A DNA stretch of 64,000 bases from Annona cherimola (taxonomy: Eukaryota > Streptophyta > Magnoliopsida > Magnoliales > Annonaceae): positions 49,827,452-49,891,451 of the forward strand of contig CM059972.1 in the NCBI GenBank assembly GCA_030490835.1. The letters are read 5' to 3'. Both the position numbers and the translations under genes were made by a program. Shown here piece by piece: positions 1-11,173 of the stretch (position 1 is the first letter of the stretch; the number at the start of each line of letters is the position of its first letter). The notes under the pieces were generated by a model. It worked only from the letters and a program-made list of their open reading frames with translations. It had not been told where the DNA came from and did not search any database.

Positions 1-600
1 AAGGTCAAAGTCATTAGGGAATGGCCAGAACCCACTTCAATTTCTGTGGTGCGAATTTTTCATGTTTTAGCTGCATTTTATAGGCGCTTCATTAAAGGGT
101 TTAGCACAATCATGACAACTATCATAGATTGATTGAAAAATAAAGAATTTCAATGGTCAACTTCTACATTTAGAACATTTAAGGAGATTAAAAAGAAAAT
201 GACTGAGACACCTGTATTGCAACTTCCTGATTTTACTAAAGTTTTTTAAATTGCTTGTGATGCATCAAGAGTTGAGATTGGGGGTGTTTTGAGCCAGGAA
301 GGTCATCCAATTACGTACTTTTCTCAAAAACTCAACGAAGCTAAACAAAAATATTCAACATATGATCGAGAATTTTATGCTGTTGTGCAAGCACTTAAAT
401 TTTGGAGGCATTATTTGCTACCTCATGAATTTGTATTGTATTCAGATCATATCGCTTTGAGGTATTTGCAATCACAAAAACGATTAAGTACTAGACATAC
501 GAAGTGGATCGAGTTTTTGCAAGAGTACACATTTGTTCTCAAACATCAAGCTGGAATTGAGAACAAACCTGTAGATGCTCTCAATCGTGTCTCACTCATT
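1..600 (+). pseudogene. gypsy reverse transcriptase end and RNase H remnant
   Basis: The first 130 bases encode the RT thumb (residues AAFYRRFIKGFS), closed by a TGA near 129. RNase H follows: the segment ACDASRVEIGGVLSQEG near 255-305 carries the first catalytic Asp, then ITYFSQKLNEAKQKYSTYDRE with the conserved Glu, then LYSDHIALRYL with the next Asp, and the tail DALNRV. An in-frame TAA at about 247-249 interrupts the start of RNase H. The best open stretch begins at 289, but no start codon is expected because this is part of a polyprotein. Non-functional. Confidence 0.85.
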
Positions 601-1600
601 CTTCATACTATGAATGTTAAAGTTGTTGGATTTGATAGGTTGAAAAGTGAATATCCACCATGCATTGATTTTGGAATTATTTTTCATGAAGCACAAAATG
701 AAAATCGTAATGATTATGTGATTCGTGATGGATATTTATTTAAAGGAACAAAGCTATGTATTCCCAATACATCACTTCGAGACTTTTTAATTCGGGAATT
801 ACATGCTAGGGGTATTGCTGGTCATTTTGGTAGGTATAAAACCATTTCAGTAGTTGAGGATAAATTTTATTGACCTACATTGAAAAGAGACGTGTCAAGA
901 ATTGTTTCACAGTGTTGCACATGTCAACTTGCTAAAGCTCAAAAGAGAAACGATAGACTATACCCTCCTTTGCTTGTACCACATATTCCTTGGCAAGACA
1001 TTAGTATGGACTTTATTTTTAGATTGCCTAAAGCCTCTCGAGGATTTGATTCAATTCTCTTATGGTAGTTGATAGATTTTCGAAAATGGCTCGTTTTTTC
1101 CTATGTACTAAATCTGCTGATACTTCATATATTGCAAAATTATTCTTTAGAAAAATTGTTAAGCTTCACGGTTTACCAACTTCCATCGTTTTTAATCGGG
1201 TTATTAAATTTGTAAGCTATTTTTGGAAAACATTGTGGAAACTTTTGGGTACCAAATTGAAATTTTTATCTGCTTTTCATCCACCAACTGATGGCCAAAT
1301 TGAGGTAGTCAATCGGAGTTCGGGAAATTTGCTTAGGACTTTGGTGGGAAAACATAGGATCCCGTATTGGCTATTGCCGAATTTGAATACAACAATTCAG
1401 TCAATCGTTCTACTGGGAAATCTCCTTTTGAAATTGTTATGGTTATATTCCTCGAGCTCCCATCGATTTAATTCCTTCACCCATTGATACCCGTTCATCT
1501 GCTACTGCTGAATCTTTTGCTCAACACATTCGAGATGTTCATGCTGATATTAGGAGAAAGATTACTCTAAGCAATGAAAATTATAAGCTTGCTGCAATGT
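601..1600 (+). pseudogene. gypsy integrase remnant
   Basis: The zinc-binding head is visible (LHARGIAGHFGRYKT, then CCTCQLAKAQ, an HHCC arrangement), separated by a TGA at about 871-873. The core follows with DISMDFIFRLP (first catalytic Asp), a frameshift near 1060-1070, then DRFSKMA, and HPPTDGQIEVVNR, which holds the catalytic Glu region. The second catalytic Asp, normally in an S-D-R-D-type motif, has been replaced (the sequence reads IVFNRVIKF near 1185-1210), so the enzyme would be inactive even without the stops. A further frameshift near 1400 moves the reading to another frame, in which the downstream integrase region continues to about 1600. Confidence 0.8.
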
Positions 1601-2196
1601 TCATAGAAGAAAACAAGAGTTTGATGTTGGGGATTATGTCATGGTTCGTGTGCATCCAGAAAGATATCCTAAATTTTTTTTTAAAAAAGTTGCATGCACG
1701 AGCTAGTGGTTCCTTTTGTGTTTTAAAAAAATCGGGATCCAATGCATGTGAACTTGATTTGCCTTCAGATATAGGAATTAGTTCTACTTTCAATATAGAG
1801 GATTTGTTTCCTTACCGAGGTACTTTTGAGCCTCCAAATTTGTCTGCAGGAATTTCAACAGATAACAGTTCAACATCACCACATGTGCTTATACTTCCAC
1901 GAGCACCATCTACTTTTTCAGATCAGCTAGAGAATATCCTACAAGATGAACTTGTCACTATTGGATCGGGCATTACGCACAGATTTCTTGTCAAGTGGAC
2001 AAACAAGCTTGATTCTGATGCTACATGGGTTACTGAAGATGACCTACGCCACTTGGATCCTCATATTCTTGAGCAGTATCAAAGGCAAAACTCTCCAGTG
2101 GCAAGTTTTTCGAAGCCGGAGAATATTGATGAAAATAGAAAGCAATATTTCAAATCTATCTATTCTAGGCGCAAGAATCTTATAAAGGGGAAATAA
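1601..2196 (+). pseudogene. gypsy integrase C-terminus with chromodomain
   Basis: An open frame from 1597 to the TAA at 2194-2196 carries a degraded integrase C-terminal region (ELDLPSDIGISSTFNIEDL, typical of the stretch before 'LFPY') and then a chromodomain: RFLVKWTNKLDSDATWVTED near 1981-2040, with the aromatic residues W and W of the family, and a helix ending at LEQYQ. Chromodomains at this position target integration to marked chromatin in chromoviruses. The region before 1740 is frame-disturbed by a run of T and A residues near 1674-1688. Confidence 0.8.
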
Positions 2197-2600
2197 TCCT
2201 AGAATATCTTAGAAAGATTTTATTTTGCTATTTTTTGAAAGATATTAGAAGATTCCTATAATATTTTAGAATTTGTTTAAAATAAGCATGTATTTTAGGT
2301 TTACTTCTTTAAGAAGTTTACTTAAAATATACAATTGCCTTTTCTAGAAAGATTTAATTTTTAATAATTACTAAGATTAGGTGGTATGTTCACCTATAAA
2401 TACAACCATTGTAAGCTCTAGACGGGATCCGTTTTGAGAATTATGAAGAAGTGTTTCTTTGGTTTTTTCCTTCTACTCTTTTTTTATCTTTCTCCTTGTT
2501 CTTCTACTCCTACCTTCCTTCTTCTATTCTCATCTCTTTAGAGGTTCATTCCTCTTTCTTCTATTTTCTTCTCTACCCATCCTACATTAGTCATGCTACT
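2197..2600 (+). repeat. probable 3' LTR of the chromovirus
   Basis: Directly after the pol stop lies a purine-rich tract (AAAGGGGAAATAA, 2184-2196), then AT-rich DNA, a TATA box (CTATAAATACAA near 2393) and a CT-rich leader (2455-2580). That is the layout of U3, TATA and R/U5 in a short LTR. I cannot see a partner LTR, so neither edge is fixed, and no target duplication was found. Confidence 0.45.
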
Positions 2601-2745
2601 GTCTAAATTTCCATCTTGAACAAGGCATGATTGCTCTTATTTTCTTTTTCTGTCAGTGTAACGTTTTTGCACAGTCAAAATTGTAGTCCCTCTCTCATAA
2701 ATTGCACTTACGTCTATATCTTATTGATTTTCTCCTTCACTACAG

Positions 2746-5700
2746 CTGGGTGCTTTGGCAATATTTATTCGTCAAACAAATGTCATATGGATGCTGTTTG
2801 TTGCATGCACTGGAGCCATGAAATATGCAGAAGTCCTAACTAAAAAACATGATTCACAAGCAGGTGGTCATGTAAAATCAATCAAAGAAAATGATGCTTT
2901 AGTTCAACCTAAGGGCGTGCCAGTTTTATCAAATTTGAGGAAGAGGAAGACTGCTGATTCTGTGAGTGCAACTGGTTACTCTGCTAGTGAAAGCATTGTC
3001 TGCTCAACTTCTCGTTCTTCAGGTTCTTTTAGTATTTTACCTGAAACCAACACTGGCTTTTTGTATCTTTCCTGCATTCATGTTTGCAATTATTTGTTTT
3101 TTGTATAAAAATATTTGTCGTTATGGCGGACACGATGATTTTGATGGAAAATTTACATGTAGAATATGCTATTAGCTGATGTGCTGATATTTCTTAAATG
3201 CCACCGATCTTTACTTGATAAGGTTATGGATGTTCATCTGAAGGGAATTGAGACAACACCTTGTGATGCTTTGAGAACTATAGAACTAGCAGAAGGCCTG
3301 ATATAGTAAAGAACTGAATCTCATATAGAAAAGGGTAGAGAGTTCCTGGTGGTTTTAGATATGGTTTTTAAGTTAAACATGGTGTGACATGTTTTAAAAT
3401 AGTACGGTTGAGTTGCCAGGTTAAAACGGATAATATCATGTTATGGGACCTAGGGCCCTAGGCTGTTACCTGGGTTTGGTCTGAGTCAGATATTTGACCT
3501 AGGTTAAATGGGGTTGAGCTGTTACAGATAGTTGGTGGGCCGGTGATGCCTTGAGAACTATATAGTAGGCAGAAGGCCTGATATAATAGAGAATCGAATC
3601 TCACATTGAATAGAGGAGGGAGTTCCTAGTCTTTTAAGTTAAAGTTAAACATAGTTCGATGTGCTTTAAAACTGTGCAGTTGAGTTGTCAAACTAAAACT
3701 GATAATATCACATTGTGGGACCTAGCACCCCCTGGCTGTTGTCCTGGTTTGACCCAAGTCAGAGATTTGACTTGAGTTAGACAGGACTGGGCTGTGACAT
3801 ACTCTATTGATGAAACATAAGAAATTTCACTGAATGGATTTTCTAGGATAATGTCCAGTGCATCTTCCATGGGATGTATAAAGGAATTTTACATGACAAT
3901 GATAGTCTTCTTCTTGGAGCATTTATGCTAGTCTTTTGTTTAAAATCCTACATACTCTTCAGGAACTCCTTGTCTGTTATATGATACTGCCCTTAAGGAT
4001 TCATGTGCAAGTGTGCAAGTGAAACTTGTATTAGATCCCAACCTCTTCAAAAGGTGCTTTATGTGGATATGCTCTTCCATTGAATCAGCCTTGCATATGT
4101 ATCGAGTTGGTCATTCTTTCATAAAAGGAAAATGGACAGCATTTTCTTTAATAACCATTTCTACGTTGTGTACTTATTGAAAAGCCCATGAATTTTCTGT
4201 TTGGTTCATTTCTTGTTACGTTGGCCAATGCATGTTGGAGCCCATACCATACTATCACTGAGGCACCGATGAGTCATACAATACCGTGGCTAGTATTGTA
4301 TTCTTCAATTCCATGATGCTCTTAATATGAGGGAGGAGTCTGATGCAGTTTAATAAATTTGTGCTGTAGGTTTTCTTGATGAGTTTCTGGACCTTCTGTT
4401 AAAGTTTTGGTGTTTGAAGTGGGAGATTTTTGTATCTTTCTTCCCATTTGCTATAGTATTGGTAGCATTTGTTGCTTTCGTAATCTGGAATGGAAGCATA
4501 GTTCTTGGTAAGAAACACCCTTATTCCCATTCTTGAATCTTCCTATTAGAGGGTTCAATAGTTGCTCCATCTTTTAGGTTCCATCCACCTTTCGTGTCAT
4601 TGATTATCTGCAGAATGCTGTATCCACTGCTTGTCAAAGGATTTTAAATGGGGCTGGTACTGATGGACTTGATTGAATCAATCAATGAAATTTTTATCAC
4701 ATCTGAAGGATCTCTCAAATTCCATCTCCCATGAAATTGCAGGTGCCAAAGATGCCCATGCGGTTTCTCTGCACTTTGCGCAGATAATGTATTTTGGCCT
4801 GGTTTCTGCTGCTGCCGTTGCTCCAGTTCATTTCAGTGTAGACCACACGACAACTTTGTGGCATTCATTCAGGAAGAACATATTACTTGGTCTCTTTCAA
4901 TTGTTTACGTGTCTTACTGCTGGCTTGATTTCTGTGCATTTCTTCAGGTTGGTATATCCACTGCCTTCACCATCTCCTTTGATCTGTTTGGTTTCAATTG
5001 CTCTTGTTGCAGTGCTGATATGTCTGAATTTAGTTCTTCTCAAAACTAATGAAGGAAGGGGAGTTTGAATCCCTGGATTGGGAGATCCTAATGCTCCATC
5101 AGTGGGCTTCTTTAGCATCCAAATTATTGATGTACACAGATGATACAGAGCAGTGCTGATGGAATGACTGGATCTTTCAAACTTAAGAGAAGTGGCTCAA
5201 CTATGAAAGTCTCTCAAATTAAATGGATTCCTCTGTTTGTATAAAATAGTCTTTCTCAGAGGAGAAAATATACTTTGCTGAGAATTTCCTGTCTTTTAAT
5301 GTTTTTTATTATTCATATGACTTGGACCTTTGTTGGGTGCAGTGTAGCCCATCCCTATCTTCTTGCTGACAACCGGCATTACACATTTTATATATGGCGG
5401 AAGGTTATTAAAGCCCACTGGTCAATGAAATATCTGCTGGTCCCACTTTACATCTACTCGTGGCTCTCCATATTCAGCATCCTAGGTTGGTGATTACTCT
5501 TTTAATCGAGGCGTGCAGGCATATTGTAGTAGGATCTCCAGTCCAGTTCCCTCATTTGCCAACGCGGCCCGACTGTGGTGCATACTCTTTATTGGATTGA
5601 CCTCTTCATAATGTTCTATATATGAAGCTCAACCTGGTCATGATATTGGCTGAGGGATCCATCTTCAATGTGCATCCCCATCTCGTCGCCATGTGATTCT

Positions 5701-7337
5701 TCTGACAGCATTGATATCCAGTGGTTGAGCAGCACTGATGGTCTTAGATTCTTTTTCCTTTTGAGTATGTTTGGTAGTGAGTTAAAAAAAAGAAGCGGGG
5801 AAAATTTTTAAAAAATCGAGAGTATGATATGATGTGACGGGAGTAACGACTAAGAGTAGAGAGAATAAGGGTCTGTTTGGCAAAGAGTAAAAAATGTCAA
5901 GCTAAAACATTTCAATCTAAAGCTTCTCATTTTCCGTAGTTATTTTATTTTTTAATTATTCTTTCACATCTTTATATATAACTATCCTATTTTTCAATTA
6001 TTTTTACACAATTACTCACACAACTAACCTATCTATTTTGACTTTATTCTTTTTACTCATTATTATTACTACCATATCATATCATTTTCTTTTAATTTAA
6101 CAACCTTGATATAAAAAAAATTTTCATCCGAAAGTTTTATAATTTCCCAAACACACCCTAAAGTTAAAATAGATATTATAATTTTACGGAAAAATGTAAA
6201 AAAAAATAAAAATCTAAAGATAGTAATAGAAAAACGGGTTGGTTAAGTAGTTAAAATGTTAAATCATATCAAAGGTTGTGTAAAAAGGGGTGGGGAAAAG
6301 TATATAGTTTTTACCAAATGCTAAATGGACCCTCATTTCTAATTTATTTGTGAGTAATGGTTTTTAATACATCCAGATGCATTGAAATTTCAATGAATTT
6401 GGTTGCAAAACCTTTTTTTTTCTGAAATTTTTTTCCATATAAAATTGTTAATCTAGGGGTATTTAATTTATAAACTAAGTTTTATCATTTTCATAGATGT
6501 TTTTATATATATTATTTTTTAAAAACAGGGAGTTTTAGTCATTTAAAAAATGACTAACTCCGCTTGTTTTTAAAAATAAAAAATATATACACATCTCCAA
6601 AAACGGTAAAGTTAGGGCGTGTTTGGGAAAATGATAAAACTTTTAATGAAAAGTTTTTGGTGTAAGAGTTTTTGAAATGAGAGAAAATAATGTGATATGA
6701 TAAGAGTAATGATGAGGAATAAAGAGAATAAAGATAAAATAGATAGGTTAGACGTATGAGTAGTTATGTAGAAATGATTGAAAAATGGGGTAGTTTAATA
6801 GGAAGAAGTGAGAAATAATTAAAAAATAGGGAAGTTGTGGAAAGTGAAATGTTTTAGATTGAAAAGTTTGTCGTGTAAACAAACGCCCCCTTAAAATATA
6901 CATACATTAACAGTTTTATCAAAAAAAGGATTTTGCACCTTGGTGGGATGCATTTAAACACGACTCTTTGTTTTGTTGGTTTGCTTGCTTTTTTTTCCTT
7001 TTTTTTTTTTTGGAATAGAAAATGTGACTCTTTGTTTGTTGTCTATGACTTCATACTAAGAATTTCATTTGTTCCAGGTAAAACTCATAAGAAACTCTGG
7101 ATCTTAGTATTTTTCTTGGCTTGTGTGGCTGTGCTGGTTCCTGCCCCTCTGGTTGAGTTCAGATATTATACAATACCATTCTACTTCGTCATTCTTCATT
7201 CTCAGGTAGAAGATTGTGGAATTTGGTTCCTTATAGGGGCCTCATACACAGCTATAAATGTGTTCGCAATGACAATGTTCCTGTTTCGACCATTCGAATG
7301 GAGTCATGAGCCTGGGATCCAGAGATTCATATGGTAG
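2746..7337 (+). CDS. ALG10: ALG10, dolichyl-P-Glc alpha-1,2-glucosyltransferase (3' exons)
   Basis: ALG10 adds the last, alpha-1,2-linked glucose to the lipid-linked N-glycan precursor in the ER lumen, using dolichyl-phosphate-glucose. Five exons read through in consistent phase: 2746-3022, 4370-4507, 4743-4947, 5343-5485 and 7078-7337 (TAG at 7335-7337), about 340 codons. Every intron is GT-AG. Diagnostic stretches are FIRQTNVIWMLFVACTG, SNLRKRKTADS, KDAHAVSLHFAQIMYFG, AHPYLLADNRHYTFYIWRK, PLVEFRYYTIPFYF and the C-terminus LFRPFEWSHEPGIQRFIW. Several hydrophobic segments (for example the ones before and after FRYYTIPFY) fit a polytopic ER protein. Family members are near 500 residues, so roughly 160 N-terminal residues lie upstream, beyond the retroelement or outside the window. 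No stop or frameshift occurs in these exons, so the gene looks functional if its 5' exons survive. Confidence 0.93.
3263..3802 (+). repeat. diverged ~280-bp tandem duplication in an ALG10 intron
   Basis: Two adjacent copies (about 3263-3542 and 3543-3802) share the order: GATGCTTTGAGAACTATA, AGAAGGCCTGATATA, GAGAGTTCCT or GGGAGTTCCT, GATAATATCA, GGGACCTAG, then a GAGCTGTTACA- or GGGCTGTGACA-like end. They differ at many positions, so the duplication is old. It lies in the intron 3023-4369. The sequence has the feel of a dispersed repeat fragment, but I cannot name the family. Confidence 0.75.
5763..6334 (+). mobile_element. Tourist-like MITE interrupted by a second MITE
   Basis: The left end (GAGTATGTTTGGTAGTGAG) and the right end (ACCAAATGCTAAATGGACCC) are imperfect inverted repeats. 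The interior up to 5868 and from 6159 on matches, in the same order, the interior of the intact copies at 6615 and 7761 (for example TAAAGTTAAAATAGAT). The intact MITE 5869-6158 is inserted in the middle. The outer edges are approximate because the terminal repeats are degraded. Confidence 0.6.
5869..6158 (-). mobile_element. Tourist-like MITE with TAA target duplication
   Basis: Terminal inverted repeats GGGTCTGTTTGG at the left and CCAAACACACCC at the right; flanking TAA on both sides (5866-5868 and 6159-6161). A three-base TWA duplication with GGG...CCC ends is the mark of PIF/Harbinger-derived Tourist MITEs. The interior is the reverse complement of the copies at 6615 and 7761, hence the minus orientation. 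It lies in the last ALG10 intron and has inserted into a relative. Confidence 0.8.
6478..6614. repeat. short fold-back (hairpin) element in the ALG10 intron
   Basis: The left arm (AAGTTTTATCATTTTCATAG and following) is mirrored by the right arm ending AACGGTAAAGTT, with the centre near 6545 around TTTAAAAAATGACTAA. The arms are about 65 bases and imperfect. It abuts the next MITE at 6615. Probably a hairpin MITE of a different family. Confidence 0.55.
6615..6890 (+). mobile_element. Tourist-like MITE with TTA target duplication
   Basis: It starts GGGCGTGTTTGGG and ends CAAACGCCCCC, with TTA at 6612-6614 and 6891-6893. The interior contains AAACTTTTAATGAAAAGTTT, GATATGATAAGAGTAATGAT and AAAATAGATAGGTTAG, shared with the copy at 7761. 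It sits in the last ALG10 intron about 190 bases before the terminal exon. Confidence 0.8.
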
Positions 7338-7760
7338 AGTCCATGTGTTTGCTTCAGTACATACGTTGGCTGCTGTCAAGAGCTTTAACAAAATCACTCT
7401 CAAGATGGAGGCCCTTGCATCTTCTTTGACTAACTGTCATCAGCTGATAACTCATATTGAATGTTGCCCTTTGTGGGTTTTCTTTTTGAGGAAGGTTTTG
7501 GGTAAAAAGGAATAGAAATAATGGGTCTGCCGCCTAACCGGGACCAATGGCTGTATTTTGATGATCCAAGCCCAAATGATTAGCTACTAATTTCTAGATT
7601 TGATATGAAACTTAGCTTCCAGTTTCAATGAAATCCTCAGAGCATACAGTTCAAATTCTACCATCCAAGTATGTCAGCTTTTACATACTCAAATCTTCTG
7701 TGCACCCCTTGCATGTTTGGCTTTCCTAGGACCCTAATCTGGTGAAAACGAGATCATCAA
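7338..7760 (+). other. ALG10 3' flank, probable 3' UTR
   Basis: Downstream of the ALG10 stop there is no coding signal. The first few hundred bases are of mixed composition like a plant 3' UTR. I could not fix a polyadenylation site. Confidence 0.4.
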
Positions 7761-8041
7761 GGGTGTGTTTGGTAATGAATAAAACTTTTGATGAAAAGTT
7801 TTAGAGAGTAAAAGTTGTCAAGTGATGTGATATGATAGGGGTAATGATGAGTAGTAAAGAGGATAAAGTTAAAATAGATAGGTTAGTTGTGTGGATAGTT
7901 GTGTAGAAATGATTGAAAAGTAGGGTAGTTGTATAGGAAAATGTGAAAAAATGATTAAAAAATATGATAGTTATGGAGTGTGAAAAGTTTTAGATTGAAA
8001 AGTTTTAAGTTGACATTTTTTATGGATTGCCAAACGCACCC
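7761..8041 (+). mobile_element. Tourist-like MITE with CAA flanks
   Basis: It starts GGGTGTGTTTGGTAATGAAT and ends GCCAAACGCACCC, nearly perfect terminal inverted repeats, with CAA on both sides (7758-7760, 8042-8044). The interior matches the copy at 6615. This is the cleanest member of the family in the window and sits downstream of ALG10. Confidence 0.8.
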
Positions 8042-8281
8042 CAAATTGAGTGTTGGTGCTCAGCTGATCCCTCTTCTCAATTTCATGCTACGCTTGTAAC
8101 GTATATGGTACTGGTATCAAATACCACAAGTGAACGCATGCCAGAAGCTATTTTGTCGTGGGCCAATCTACCAGCAAACGTGTTTGATGTCTGTTGCTAA
8201 TTTTTTTTGGTCTCAAGTGAAAAGTCTCTTGGGTTGTAGAGTGCTCAGGCGCCAACATACGGGAACTACTGATGCCCCAGT

Positions 8282-8887
8282 TCATAAACGAAAACTGTCG
8301 TGCAGCTTCAGAAACTCTGCAGCAAATGTGTTTTTAGCAACAAATAGCAGAGACATGGTAGGCTGATTTTTCAAACTTAGCAAATGGGTTGTCAGCTGCT
8401 TCCGTTGAGAGTCGAATCCGAATCTGCCCTCCTTGGTAAGGGGCTCTGGTTCTTGCATGAGTCCTCTTTTGCATGCTCTTAAAATAGGTCTTTGGTGTAG
8501 TTTCATTGTCTCTGGCTTCCGTATGGTTTTCTCCACCCGAACTTCTGAATTGGACATCCTTTTTGATCTTAACCCTCGATAGATTTTAAGAGTTACAAGC
8601 GATCTAAACATATTTCCTTTGATCCCAATGCACGCTGGCAGAAGCTTCCAAATCATTTCATTGCACGGGTGATTCTCTACAAGGTCGTTCTCCCTCTTCG
8701 TCGAGTAGCTGGCCACTGTCGAACAGTTGCAGCATCCTCTCGCATGTCTTTCGCACGTTCTCACTCCGGTTGAATCCGCACACCATGCAAATGCCATTTT
8801 TCGAAAGCAAGAATGAAAAATTCCTGTTATTAGAAAAACCAAAAGAATGAAACCAAAAAATTTCATCAACGTACTGAAATTTTCCAA
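8282..8887 (-). CDS. doubtful 201-codon ORF, unknown
   Basis: An open frame on the minus strand with a hydrophobic N-terminal stretch (FFGFILLVFLITGIFHSC) that would read as a membrane anchor or signal, followed by a basic, Cys-containing region with no motif I recognise. No promoter, splice signal or homologue is evident. It may be chance or an exon fragment. It is recorded because it is the longest frame between ALG10 and the retroelements. Confidence 0.15.
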   Translation of the reverse strand: MENFSTLMKFFGFILLVFLITGIFHSCFRKMAFAWCADSTGVRTCERHARGCCNCSTVASYSTKRENDLVENHPCNEMIWKLLPACIGIKGNMFRSLVTLKIYRGLRSKRMSNSEVRVEKTIRKPETMKLHQRPILRACKRGLMQEPEPLTKEGRFGFDSQRKQLTTHLLSLKNQPTMSLLFVAKNTFAAEFLKLHDSFRL

Positions 8888-10176
8888 GCTCTTGTAAGAC
8901 TACCTGTCAGTCACTGCGGCACTCGCGCGCTGTGCTTTTTGGTCCGTGGGTTGGAAGGTGTTCGAGCAGTAGCAGAGCGTGGTAAGTTTCCCTTCAACTC
9001 TTTTCTTTCGAATTTCGTCAACCTGATGAGAAATAAATAAGATGGGCAAGACAGAAAATCTCTCAGATCGATCTTTGCTGTGTGCAGCAGGCTATCACTT
9101 GATGCGAGGAATCTATGATTCTCCAATAGTCATCGATTCCAAAAGTAGCCCGTTTTCATTAAAAAAGAAAGAAAGAAAAAAAGGAGCCCACCATATCAAT
9201 TTCCTCGTCCCATCATCGCCCTTCAAGTCATCCATATACGTGTACACCCTTTCCAATTAACCTTTCAAGAGGAGGGCATGTATAAGAGAATCCTTCGATA
9301 AATCTATAATAATATCCTTCAAGACCAACGATTGCGCATTTCTATCACATTCGTTGGTTTTTGGCCAATTTACCTGTGAAACCCCAGTCTTAGACACGTG
9401 TATAAAATCTTAGGGTTTATAACCCTAGGTAATGTATTAATGAAATATATATTCATGAGTATGAAAATATGTGTATTAGAGGTTAAAGAAATGCAATTGT
9501 GGGATTAAACCACGTGAATAGTGCACGTGAATAGTAACCGAGGTGATTAAGAGTTAATCATGTAGATTAACCTAATCACAAAATGACAAAAAGGAGATTT
9601 AATCACTACAGGACGAAATAACAATACTTTTTGATATTTTAATGGAATTTTGGATTTTAGAGGAAAATTAAAGAAAAATTCATAAGTTGCAATCCGTGCG
9701 TCGGATTTTGATGAATTTTTTTATGAATGGTTAAAAATTCATCATGAACATGATGAATGGAGATGTGATGAAAATCACAAATCAAGGGTCAAGATGACAC
9801 GTCAAATAATGATAAAAAAGTAACTTCTCTTTTTTATTAAATAGCTTTTGACTTTTTATTTAAATAAATAATTAAAAATAAAAAAATTAAATGAAATGGC
9901 TACTGCAGCAGGGGGGCAGTTGGAGGATTGACCAAAATCAATGGTCCATGATCAACCTCATCTTTAATCAACGGCTAAGATTTATTTAGCCTAAATTAAA
10001 TAATTTTAAAAATAAAAAAATAGGTAAAAAATAGGGCTGCATAGGAGGGCTGGAGCAGGCCTAGGGTGGGCAGCACATGGCTCAAAGCATTTTTTAAAAT
10101 TAAAAAGAAATACCAATTTATAATTAAATACCTCAAAGCTAGGGGGTAAATTCTAAATTCTTGAAAAGTTCAACAC

Positions 10177-10184
10177 TATAAATA
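10177..10184 (+). promoter_or_regulatory. TATA box of LTR A
   Basis: TATAAATA followed by GGGCAGCAGGG, in the same relative place as in LTR B (39126) and LTR F (48088-48095, minus). The CT/AG-rich leader that follows fits an R region. Confidence 0.6.
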
Positions 10185-10780
10185 GGGCAGCAGGGAGAAC
10201 GTCCAAGGCCAAGAAATCCCAGCTCCATTTGAGCCATTCCAAGCCCCCAAACCATCCCACACGTCTAAGGAAAGAAAGGAGTAAGTTAGAGAGAGGAAGT
10301 GTGAGAAAAAGAGGCATATCTTCACTTTGGGTAAGTGAATTCTATCCAAATTTCTTTTGGATGTTAAGTAGGGTAAAACCATGTTTAGATAATGCCTAAG
10401 TATTAGAAAATAAGTAAATTTACAATGTTTAATTGGAATTATGCCAAAACATCGAAAATTTGAAGCGAAGATAGAGCATTCAGGAAAATCATATATGATA
10501 TGTGTAAATAATGCTCCAAAATTGATAAATGATGATTTGGGATGAATGAATATGATAAATATGATGTTGAAATGATGATATATTAATTTCATGATTTTTG
10601 GAATTAAGGATTATGCTTAAGTGAATTTATGTTGATTTTTAATATATGGAGAAAATGATTTATTTAGCCAAGTTAATAATGATAAATTCAAAATGTATAA
10701 AATTTTCCATGATATACTAAGCATAAGCTATGTCATGGTATTTTTTATTTTTGAAAAAAATGTCAATTTTTGGAACCCAT

Positions 10781-10916
10781 GAACAGTAACCCACGTTGCT
10801 GTGAACAGTAAACTCAGATAAACAGTAAACGTGAACAGTAATCTAATATAGTGATTTGCTACAGTGACATGAACAGTAATTATGAATAGTAATTATGAAC
10901 AGTAACAGCGTAATTT
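10781..10916 (+). repeat. array of TGAACAGTAA motifs in LTR A
   Basis: At least seven close variants of TGAACAGTAA (also TGAATAGTAA and TAAACAGTAA) in 135 bases, spaced irregularly with CACG or CAGTG inserts. A shorter array lies in LTR B (39708-39790), and the reverse complement lies in F (47430-47510). Isolated copies also occur near the LTR start (about 9520). Possibly a protein-binding array. Confidence 0.7.
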
Positions 10917-11173
10917 TGGGAAAAAATGAGATTTACTTTTATATTTTTTGAGGATATATGGATGGAATTTTTAAAAGGATTTATGGATAAAAATCCATAT
11001 AAAGAGGTAATGACCAAGTGTATTTATAAGATTAACCTCTATAGAAATGAGGTAATGGATGATTATAAAACATGCATGAGAAGTAAACTAAGACATGAAA
11101 TGATATAGATAAAATATCATTTTTCCTTTTATAGGAAAAGGAAAGAAAAAGGTGGAGGACACAGACTGAGGAG

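Larger units (their letters stand above)
1..2600 (+). mobile_element. Ty3/gypsy chromovirus, 3' part (Reina-like), decayed
   Basis: The window opens inside a gypsy pol gene. Reading + strand in shifting frames gives, in order, the end of reverse transcriptase, RNase H, integrase with a zinc-binding head, and a C-terminal chromodomain, followed by a purine-rich tract and a short TATA-bearing segment that looks like an LTR. This domain order and the chromodomain define chromoviruses. The short probable LTR (about 400 bp) suggests the Reina group, which is an inference. Many stops and frameshifts show a dead copy. It ends about 150 bp before an ALG10 exon, so it probably sits in an ALG10 intron. 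Its 5' part lies outside the window. Confidence 0.85.

Noticed and set aside
3023..4369. Extra ALG10 exon in the intron
   Set aside because: Frames open past 3022 run on only briefly without family residues, and the donor at 3022 gives the right phase for the exon at 4370.
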